DNA of 64,000 nt from CADEED01 sp043747835 (GTDB taxonomy: Bacteria > Pseudomonadota > Gammaproteobacteria > Steroidobacterales > Steroidobacteraceae). Of the stretch, positions 58,132 to 64,000 are shown piece after piece; position 1 is the stretch's first letter, and every line of letters starts with the position of its first letter. Where the stretch lies: positions 1-64,000 of the forward strand of contig JAYTOK010000060.1 of the NCBI GenBank assembly GCA_043747835.1. The letters run 5' to 3'. The notes under the pieces were generated by a model, which saw nothing but the letters and a program-made list of their open reading frames with translations, was not told the origin of the DNA and searched no databases. Both the position numbers and the translations under genes were made by a program.

Positions 58132-59634
58132 TCAGTCGCCGGTGCGGGCTCCCCAGAGAGAAACGCCCGCGCTCGACTGCGCGCTGAACGTCACGACGAA
58201 GCGGCCCGCGTTCGGGTTGAGCTGCCGCGACAGCACGCCGTTGTAGAGAGTGCCGCCGATCGTGAGGTCCACGAGATTCGCGCCGCGATGAATCCACGTG
58301 CCGGTAACGGCGCCCGTGACATTGCCGCTCACGTCCAGACGGATCGCCTGTGAAGTCTTGATCGTGGTGCTGATGTCCTTGCCATGGTCGATCAGCTTGT
58401 AGGCGCCAGCCGCGTCCGCGTTCGTGACATCCGCGTTCAAGGCGGGCGACGCCATGCTGAGCGGTACGTGGCGGAACGGCGCGACGACCGGCCAGCCCTG
58501 TGCGTTGAAGAACATCTGGTGCACGCGAATCTCGTGGGCCTCGCCGCGGTTCGGGAAGCGAGTGTGGAAGATGATGTAGTGGTTGCCGTTCTCGGAGTAC
58601 GCCGAGTTGTGGCCCGGAGAGACGTAGCCCTCCGCGGTGCCGCTCTCGCCCGCGGCCAGCGCGTACTGAAAATTGCCGAAGAGTTTTTGCGCGTGTGGAG
58701 CGATGCGCGTGTCGTCGAAGATCACCGCCGGATTGCCACGCACGCTGCTCATGTCGGTGCCCGCGGCGTCGAAGTAGGGTCCGTTCGGGTTCTGCGAACG
58801 CGCGACGCGGATGTTGTACGCGCCGTTCGCGGCGAGACCGCCGAAGGAGGTGAACAGGTAGTAGAAGCCGGTCGTGGCATTGTGGAGCACGTATGCGCCT
58901 TCGATGCGCGCGTGGTTGCCGCCTAACAAGTGTTGGCCGTAGCCCTGGCCGGGATCCGGCAGTCCCGTGGCCTCGTCCATCGAGAGGATGAAGATGCCGC
59001 CGGAATACGAGCCGTAGACCATCCAGAGGCGGTTCGCGGCGTCGAAGAAGACCTGCGGGTCGACGACGTTCGGGTGCACCTGCGCGTCGTAGGTCGTGAC
59101 GCCATCGTCGGAGAGCCCGTTCATGCCGGACCGCAGGATGCGCTGCGGGGTGGCGTAGGCACCGGTGATCGAGGCCGAGGTCGCGACACCCAGTTCCGAC
59201 AGCGGCGAGTCGCCACGGCAGGAGTTGTAATAGAAGTAGTACTGGCCATTGGCGAGCCGCACGACATCCGGCGCCCACAGGGACTCCACCTGAGACCAGT
59301 CGAAAGTGGACCGTAGTGTGGTCAACACATTCGTGAACAGGGGATTCGCGTTGTTGACGCCATCGGCGACCAGCGTCCAGTTCATGAGGTCGGTGGAGCG
59401 GGCGGCCGCGAGATGCGAGCCGAAGACGTAGTACTCCGTTCCCACCTTGACGATGGAGGGGTCGTGAACGGACGCGTTGGCGAAGGTGATCGTCTGGCCG
59501 CCGCTCGAAGAGGAGCTCGAACTCGAACTGCTGGGCGGTGGTGGAGCAGATCCGCCGCTGCCACCACCACCGCAGGCGGCGAGTGCGAGGAGGGCAAGGG
59601 GTGCGACGGCGCGCGACAGATATAGAGGTGTCAT
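58132..59634 (-). CDS. GH43-type glycoside hydrolase lipoprotein
   Basis: This 500-residue protein has a lipobox (LLALAACGGGG), a Ser-rich linker (about residues 34-46) and a five-bladed propeller with the family catalytic strands VHDPSIVKVGTEYYVFGS (base Asp), SLWAPDVVRLANGQYYFYY (pKa-modulating Asp), ARIEGAYVLHNATTGFYYLF (acid Glu) and SPGHNSAYSENGNHYIIFHT. The C-terminus (about 400-500) is a beta domain found beside arabinanases. It probably cleaves arabinan or related hemicellulose at the cell surface. The ATG at 59634 gives the lipoprotein signal; a frame to 59748 adds no signal. Confidence 0.9.
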   Translation of the reverse strand: MTPLYLSRAVAPLALLALAACGGGGSGGSAPPPPSSSSSSSSSSGGQTITFANASVHDPSIVKVGTEYYVFGSHLAAARSTDLMNWTLVADGVNNANPLFTNVLTTLRSTFDWSQVESLWAPDVVRLANGQYYFYYNSCRGDSPLSELGVATSASITGAYATPQRILRSGMNGLSDDGVTTYDAQVHPNVVDPQVFFDAANRLWMVYGSYSGGIFILSMDEATGLPDPGQGYGQHLLGGNHARIEGAYVLHNATTGFYYLFTSFGGLAANGAYNIRVARSQNPNGPYFDAAGTDMSSVRGNPAVIFDDTRIAPHAQKLFGNFQYALAAGESGTAEGYVSPGHNSAYSENGNHYIIFHTRFPNRGEAHEIRVHQMFFNAQGWPVVAPFRHVPLSMASPALNADVTNADAAGAYKLIDHGKDISTTIKTSQAIRLDVSGNVTGAVTGTWIHRGANLVDLTIGGTLYNGVLSRQLNPNAGRFVVTFSAQSSAGVSLWGARTGD

Positions 59635-59913
59635 GAAGCGAGCGTGCCTGAGACCAGCCGCCCCACCAATGTGCAAATCGCTGCAGTGCGATTCCTTGTT
59701 AGCGGTCCCCTCGGAATCCGGCGTTCCCGACCCTTGGTGTTTGGCCACATAATCGGGAGCAGGAGCGGCCGGTCTCCCAGCCGTGTTCCGTCAACTAACT
59801 AGTATCGGCACCAGGTTGCGGGATGCAGGACTCGTCTGGCGGCCCGACGAGACCGGGAGGATCGCGAAGCATGCGAAGATGATTCCCCCAGGTCGGTCCA
59901 GAAAGGGTGGCTC

Positions 59914-60585
59914 ATGCCGGAAGTGTCAGAAAAGATTCGCGAGCGGATCGTGGCGGCGAAGCGCCGCTACTTCGCCAACGACAACATCTCCGCGTTCATC
60001 GAGCCCGGCGAAATCGAGGCGCTGATGAAAGAGGTCGAGGGGCGGGTGCTCGCGATGCTGCACAGCCTCGTCATCGACGTCGAAGGCGATCACAACACGC
60101 GCGAGACCGCGCGGCGCGTCGCGAAGATGTACGTGATGGAAGTGTTTCGCGGGCGTTACGTGCCGCCGCCGAAAGTCACCGAGTTTCCGAATGCCTCGCA
60201 TCTGAACGAGCTGATGATCATGGGCCCGGTCACGGTGCGCAGCGCATGCAGCCACCATTTGTGTCCGATCATGGGAAAGCTGTGGATCGGCGTGATGCCG
60301 AACGAGGATTCGGACCTGATCGGCCTGTCGAAGTATTCACGCATCGCCGACTGGGTGTTGTCGCGGCCGCAGATCCAGGAAGAAGCGATCATCCAGCTCG
60401 CGGATCTGCTGGTCGCGATGGTGAAACCGGATGGGCTCGCGGTGGTGATGGAAGCCGATCACTTCTGCATGCACTGGCGCGGCGTGAAGGACAACGCGTC
60501 GAAGATGGTGAACAGCGTGATGCGCGGGGTGTTCCTCGAGAACGGCGCGCTGCGACGGGAGTTTCTGTCGCTGATCCCGAAATAG
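59914..60585 (+). CDS. folE: GTP cyclohydrolase I
   Basis: This 223-residue protein has the zinc-binding VRSACSHHLCPIMGKLWIGV and HFCMHWRGVKD (Cys/His/Cys ligands), plus IADWVLSRPQIQEEAIIQLA and the late SVMRGVFLENGALRREFL. The residue between Cys and HH is Ser, not the Glu of E. coli FolE (CEHH), placing it in a variant subgroup of the family. It makes dihydroneopterin triphosphate for folate or another pterin. It is monocistronic, with convergent downstream gene 3 bp away. Confidence 0.88.
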   Translation: MPEVSEKIRERIVAAKRRYFANDNISAFIEPGEIEALMKEVEGRVLAMLHSLVIDVEGDHNTRETARRVAKMYVMEVFRGRYVPPPKVTEFPNASHLNELMIMGPVTVRSACSHHLCPIMGKLWIGVMPNEDSDLIGLSKYSRIADWVLSRPQIQEEAIIQLADLLVAMVKPDGLAVVMEADHFCMHWRGVKDNASKMVNSVMRGVFLENGALRREFLSLIPK

Positions 60586-60587
60586 TG

Positions 60588-61562
60588 TCAGGCCCCCGAA
60601 GAAAACAGAGTGCCGTTCAGCGGCGCGAAGCGTTCCACTCCAAACCAGTCCTCTGCCTGGATGAGCGCCTTCAGAGCGGCTACTTTTTCCGCGACGTCGG
60701 GCGCGGTTTGCTCCTGTTGGCGGCGGAGTTTTTCGAGAGTCGTTCGGTTGGCGCAATCCGACCGTTTCGCAACACGGCAGTCGAGTACGTGGTTGTGCCT
60801 GTTTTCATCGGAGCAATCGTAGCCTCGCTCGCAAGCGACCAGCATGTATGCGTACCCATAGTTCGGATCTTTCGTGATCGCGCCGTCGAGAAGCCGGGCT
60901 CCGAGATCGAACCAGGCTGCCGCGTCGCCGGATCGTGCGGCAAACCGCGCGTGTTCCGCGATCTTCTTTCGAAGGAAATCACGCTGCCGCTCGTCGGCCG
61001 TGCGCTGAAGCTCCTCCGCATACTTGCCGACGTAGATGGACCACGACAGAGGGTCTTTGTGGTAGACGCCTCGAGCCCGGTGGGCCTCATGGTCAATGTT
61101 AGGGATTTCGCCTGTCGCCCACGGAGTTTGGTACACGAGTTTGCAGAGATTGAAATTGTCAGCGACGGCTGAATCACCGACAGCGCCACTTCGATGTTCC
61201 TCGAGCCACTTGTCGCGCTGTCCCAGTGGTTGCCTCAGAAAGTCGAAAACGGGCGTGCAGAGGAGCGCGAGCGTGTGCAGCTCGCGTCTCGCGGTGGAGT
61301 CTTTGGCCTCCACGGCGGAGAGGACAGCCTCGTTGAACGCGAGCGTGACTGTGCGCGGATCGTAGAGAAGTTTCTGCCACTCGGCGCTGGTACGTGGGGG
61401 TGGCGCCTCGAGATTCATGTTGGAGGGGCGAGGCAGGCGCCGTTGCTCTTTTGACGACTTGGAACTCGCTCCCGACCCGGGGTTCCGGTCGGCGCTGCGC
61501 TCGCACGCGCTCAGAGTCAACATGAGTGCAAGCAACGCGACGAGCCGAAGCGAATCTCCCAT
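60588..61562 (-). CDS. Hypothetical lipoprotein
   Basis: This 324-residue protein has a lipobox (LMLTLSACERSAD) and a helical, charged body. Segments such as AHRARGVYHKDPLSWSIYVG, AARSGDAAAWFDLGARLLDG and AYMLVACERGYDCSDENRHN suggest SEL1/TPR-like alpha-hairpins. No family can be named with certainty. It is probably attached to the outer membrane facing the periplasm. It converges on folE. Confidence 0.6.
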   Translation of the reverse strand: MGDSLRLVALLALMLTLSACERSADRNPGSGASSKSSKEQRRLPRPSNMNLEAPPPRTSAEWQKLLYDPRTVTLAFNEAVLSAVEAKDSTARRELHTLALLCTPVFDFLRQPLGQRDKWLEEHRSGAVGDSAVADNFNLCKLVYQTPWATGEIPNIDHEAHRARGVYHKDPLSWSIYVGKYAEELQRTADERQRDFLRKKIAEHARFAARSGDAAAWFDLGARLLDGAITKDPNYGYAYMLVACERGYDCSDENRHNHVLDCRVAKRSDCANRTTLEKLRRQQEQTAPDVAEKVAALKALIQAEDWFGVERFAPLNGTLFSSGA

Positions 61563-61797
61563 CGTCTGACTCCCGGAACGGCTGTCTGTGGCCGGGCAAG
61601 AGACTAACTACGGTTGGGGCGTCAGGCAAGCAATCCGGGGCCGACGGCGTACCAAAATAGACGAGGCCGCGCGTGGCGGCCTCCGCGTGGCTTCTTTGAG
61701 AAACCGGGCCGCCGTTCACGATGTCCGACGCCGGCAGGTTTCGGGACTGCGCGCGAGTGACGGACTTGGGTGCGCGGCACAAGCCGACTCCAAAATC

Positions 61798-61810
61798 AGG
61801 GCCTGGCCCC
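61798..61810. repeat. AGGGCCTGGCCCC palindrome
   Basis: AGGGCCTGGCCCC is a mismatched member of the GGGGCCTGACCCC family. It lies just downstream (minus-strand sense) of the DUF1552 stop, in an otherwise empty gap (61563-61816). Confidence 0.6.
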
Positions 61811-61816
61811 AATTGA

Positions 61817-63193
61817 CTACGCGAAGCGGCCCGTCGAGTCGCCGTGTGACTCCAGCGGCTTGCCGCCCATCGCATCCGCCATGCTGAGGAACAGGTTCGA
61901 CAGTGGCGTCTCTTTCGCCTGCACATAGCGGCCCGGCTTCATCGCGCCACCGCCACCACCGGCCAGCATGATCGGCAGGTTCTCGTGCGTATGGCGATTG
62001 CCATCGGCATTGCCCGATCCGTACAGCACCATCGAATTCGCCAGCAGCGACTGGCCATCGACATCCTTCGTCGTCTCCATCTTCTCGAGAAAGCGCGCCA
62101 ACTGCTGCACGTACCAGTAATCGATCTGCTTCACCTTCTCGATGATCTCGGGATCGTTCTTGTGGTGCGTGAGGTTGTGGTGACCTTCCGCGATGCCGAT
62201 TTCATTGAAGCTGCGATTGCTGCCTTCACGCGCGAGCAGCAATGTCGCGACGCGCGTCGAGTCCGTCTGGAACGCGAGCAGTAACATGTCGAACATCAGC
62301 GCGATGTGTTCGTCGTATCTCTCGGGCACGCCCACCGGCGCGTCCACGGCGGGATTGCGAACGGGCAGCCGCTCCGAGGTCTCGATGCGCTGCTCGATCT
62401 CGCGCACGCTCGACAGGTATTGATCGAGCTTCATGCGATCGCGGCCATCGAGACCGGCATCGAGCCGGCGCGCGTCTTCGAGCACGTAGTCGAGGATCGA
62501 GCGTTGCTCGTGCTGACGGCGCTTGAGGTTGGCGACGCGTTCACGGGGCCCGCCGGCGCCAAACAATCTTTCGAACACGAAACGCGGGTTGTGTTCGGGC
62601 GAGAGCGGCTGGTTAGGCGAGCGCCACGACAGGTTGTACACATACGCGCACGCATAGCCCGAATCGCAGTCGCCGGACTTGCGCACGGCATCGCACGTGA
62701 GCTCGAGCGACGAGAACCGGGTGAGATGCCCGATCTGCGACGCCACGACCTGGTCGATCGACACGGCGGCCTGGATGTCCGAGCCCGCGGTTTTCTTGAC
62801 GCGCTGGTTGGTCAAAAAGGTGCCGCCCGCGCGCGCGTGATCTCCGGGGCCGTCGGGGCCGGCGTCGGCGGCGAGGCAGGTCAGGCCGGAGATGACCTGG
62901 AGTTGGTTTTTTACTTTGACGAGCGGGGACAGCGTGGGGGACAAACTGAAGTCTGTCCCCGGGGCGACGGGGCTGGCGCCCGCGGTGGGCCAGAACGCGC
63001 CCGGGATCTGACCGTTCGGCACGTACACGAAAGCCATGCGCGTCGGTGCCGCTTTTGTCTTGCCGCCGGCGAACGCGGGCAGCGCGTAAAACGATTCGAA
63101 CGCAGGCAGCGCGATGCACGCGCCCACGTTGCGGAAGAATTTGCGGCGCGTGAGACTCGCGTGGCGTTCGGCGAGTTTTTCTGGGTCGCTCAT
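61817..63193 (-). CDS. DUF1552 family protein with Tat signal
   Basis: This 458-residue protein has a twin-arginine signal (TRRKFFRNVGACIALPAF). The DUF1552 body follows: RMAFVYVPNGQIPGAFWPTA, GTDFSLSPTLSPLV, GPGDHARAGGTFLTNQR and MKLDQYLSSVREIEQRIETS. It ends in GGAMKPGRYVQAKETPLSNL. Such genes occur with DUF1592/1588/1585 cytochrome-like genes in planctomycetes, myxobacteria and some gammaproteobacteria. The function is unknown; polysaccharide or lipid degradation has been suggested by context in general. It starts 2 bp from the following gene. Confidence 0.88.
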   Translation of the reverse strand: MSDPEKLAERHASLTRRKFFRNVGACIALPAFESFYALPAFAGGKTKAAPTRMAFVYVPNGQIPGAFWPTAGASPVAPGTDFSLSPTLSPLVKVKNQLQVISGLTCLAADAGPDGPGDHARAGGTFLTNQRVKKTAGSDIQAAVSIDQVVASQIGHLTRFSSLELTCDAVRKSGDCDSGYACAYVYNLSWRSPNQPLSPEHNPRFVFERLFGAGGPRERVANLKRRQHEQRSILDYVLEDARRLDAGLDGRDRMKLDQYLSSVREIEQRIETSERLPVRNPAVDAPVGVPERYDEHIALMFDMLLLAFQTDSTRVATLLLAREGSNRSFNEIGIAEGHHNLTHHKNDPEIIEKVKQIDYWYVQQLARFLEKMETTKDVDGQSLLANSMVLYGSGNADGNRHTHENLPIMLAGGGGGAMKPGRYVQAKETPLSNLFLSMADAMGGKPLESHGDSTGRFA

Positions 63194-63194
63194 G

Positions 63195-64000
63195 TCAATG
63201 ACTCACGGTGTCGGTGGCGGCGACCGCGGTCGCCTGGGTTCGCATCTTCTGGAAGGGCACGGACTCGATGACGCCCATCAGCAACGCCGAGAACTTTCCA
63301 TCATTCGCATCGAGGCTTGCGACGATGCGGTCGATGGTTTCGGTGTCGAAGTACTGAGTGCCGCGCCCGGTCGCATAGGTCAGCATCTTGTCGGTCAGCG
63401 TTCGGTAGAAATCCGTCTTGTGACTCGTCGCGAGGATCTTCTTCAGTTCGGCGACGCTGCTGAACTCCTCGCCGGTGATCAGCCTGCCGACGGACACGAT
63501 TGGCTGACGCCGTTCCGCTTCTCGCCACATGCCGAGCGCATTGAAGTTTTCGAACGCGAGCCCCAGTGGATCCATGCGGTTGTGGCAGGACGCGCACGAA
63601 GGATTCTCGCGATGCATCTGCAGCGAATCGCGCAACGTCGGTTCGTTGCCGTTCTTCGGCTTCTCGCTCGCTTCGAGTGCGGGCACGTTGGCCGGCGGCG
63701 GCGGCGGTGGTGTCCCGAGCACGTTGTGCAGGATGAACAGTCCACGCTTCACGGGTGAGGTGCGATCGGGGTTCGACGTGACGACGAGCGTGCTCGCGTG
63801 CGTGAGAACGCCGCCTCGCTGACTGCCCGGGGGAAGAGTGACCAGACGCAGATCCGTGCCGGTGATGCCGGGCACGCCGTAGAGACCCGCGAGCTTCTCG
63901 TTGAGGAAGGTGTAATCGCTGTCGAGGAATTCCGTGATCGGCCGGTCGCGCTTCACGACGTGCCGGAAGTACATCTCCGTTTCCTTCTGCATCGCGTCGC
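63195..64000 (-). CDS. DUF1592/DUF1588/DUF1585 protein, C-terminal part (cut by window)
   Basis: The frame runs to the window edge, so its N-terminus (normally with a cytochrome-like domain and more DUF1592) is missing. The visible 268 residues contain DUF1588 (RGGVLTHASTLVVTSNPDRT, PVKRGLFILHNVLGTPPPPP, ENPSCASCHNRMDPLGLAFE with a CxxCH haem-type motif) and DUF1585 (LTDKMLTYATGRGTQYFDTE). An apparent ATG at 63992 is internal. It forms a pair with the DUF1552 gene. Confidence 0.85.
   Translation of the reverse strand, partial: DAMQKETEMYFRHVVKRDRPITEFLDSDYTFLNEKLAGLYGVPGITGTDLRLVTLPPGSQRGGVLTHASTLVVTSNPDRTSPVKRGLFILHNVLGTPPPPPPANVPALEASEKPKNGNEPTLRDSLQMHRENPSCASCHNRMDPLGLAFENFNALGMWREAERRQPIVSVGRLITGEEFSSVAELKKILATSHKTDFYRTLTDKMLTYATGRGTQYFDTETIDRIVASLDANDGKFSALLMGVIESVPFQKMRTQATAVAATDTVSH

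Noticed and set aside
59500..59540. Serine run in the GH43 lipoprotein as evidence of frameshift
   Set aside because: Ser/Pro linkers after the lipobox are normal in surface hydrolases and the frame stays open on both sides.
1387..62617. Repeated GTTAG/CTAAC contexts (e.g. TTG-TTA-GGC) in coding regions
   Set aside because: Rare Leu TTA codons often stand before G, but a rough estimate of the hexamer frequency at this GC content is of the same order as the count, so I cannot claim enrichment.
62937..62960. GGGGACA ... TGTCCCC palindrome in the DUF1552 gene
   Set aside because: It encodes GTDFSLSP, a stretch typical of the DUF1552 family itself, so it is more likely normal coding sequence than an inserted repeat.
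1..64000. CRISPR arrays, rRNA, tRNA genes and complete insertion sequences
   Set aside because: No regularly spaced direct repeats, no recognisable RNA gene cores and no transposase were seen by eye; a tRNAscan or CRISPR search was not possible.

Overview
The window is 64 kb of dense, GC-rich bacterial chromosome with Gram-negative features: RND efflux with an outer-membrane channel, many lipoproteins, beta-barrel-like proteins, HDOD and GAF signalling proteins, and histidine degradation by the HutF/HutG branch. Tandem HDOD genes, a DUF2802 protein, a DUF1552/DUF1592 pair and abundant GGGGTCAGACCCC-type palindromes suggest a gammaproteobacterium close to Steroidobacterales/Xanthomonadales. 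That placement is inference; no rRNA, tRNA or other marker gene was recognised.

Layout. 0.1-5.4 kb: DUF2802 protein, three consecutive HDOD paralogues, an ankyrin protein and a secreted S41 peptidase. 5.4-9.6 kb: a patch of small accessory genes (hypothetical, GNAT, phytanoyl-CoA dioxygenase-like, HigBA-type toxin-antitoxin) separated by degenerate integron attC-like sites. 9.6-11.5 kb: small genes including a HELAH membrane protein. 11.6-19.3 kb: a gamma-glutamylation operon (glutamine-synthetase-like, aldehyde dehydrogenase, Fe-type alcohol dehydrogenase, class I amidotransferase), a glycosyltransferase and an ethanolamine-permease-like transporter, together readable as ethanolamine or amino-alcohol catabolism. 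19.3-28 kb: glycine-rich and TPR proteins, DUF3750, a histidine kinase and a PAS/GAF sensor that lacks a kinase domain, and small enzymes. 28-35.6 kb: M28 peptidase and the hut genes (hutIGU on minus, hutF on plus). 36-46 kb: an ATP-grasp-like protein, a NarL-type two-component pair and an RND tripartite pump. 46-48.4 kb: a 344-bp inverted-repeat element, an arginase-fold protein, a MESH1-like hydrolase and a rhomboid. 48.4-50.8 kb: an arsenic operon (arsR, arsN2, two unrelated arsC genes and an aquaglyceroporin). 50.9-54 kb: a haloperoxidase-family gene broken by one amber codon and a heavy-metal cluster. 54-64 kb: a secreted metzincin-like protease with a small secreted partner, an HPt-like protein, a tandem DUF1428 protein, a GH43 lipoprotein, folE, and the DUF1552/DUF1592 pair cut by the window end.

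Most operons are tightly packed, with ATGA or GTGA overlaps (HDOD1-2, hutI-hutG, most ars genes, the two-component pair, HMA/MerT-like), and several starts are GTG or TTG chosen from ribosome-binding-site spacing. Palindromic repeats recur in gene junctions, often directly at stop codons. No CRISPR array, rRNA, tRNA or complete insertion sequence was seen.
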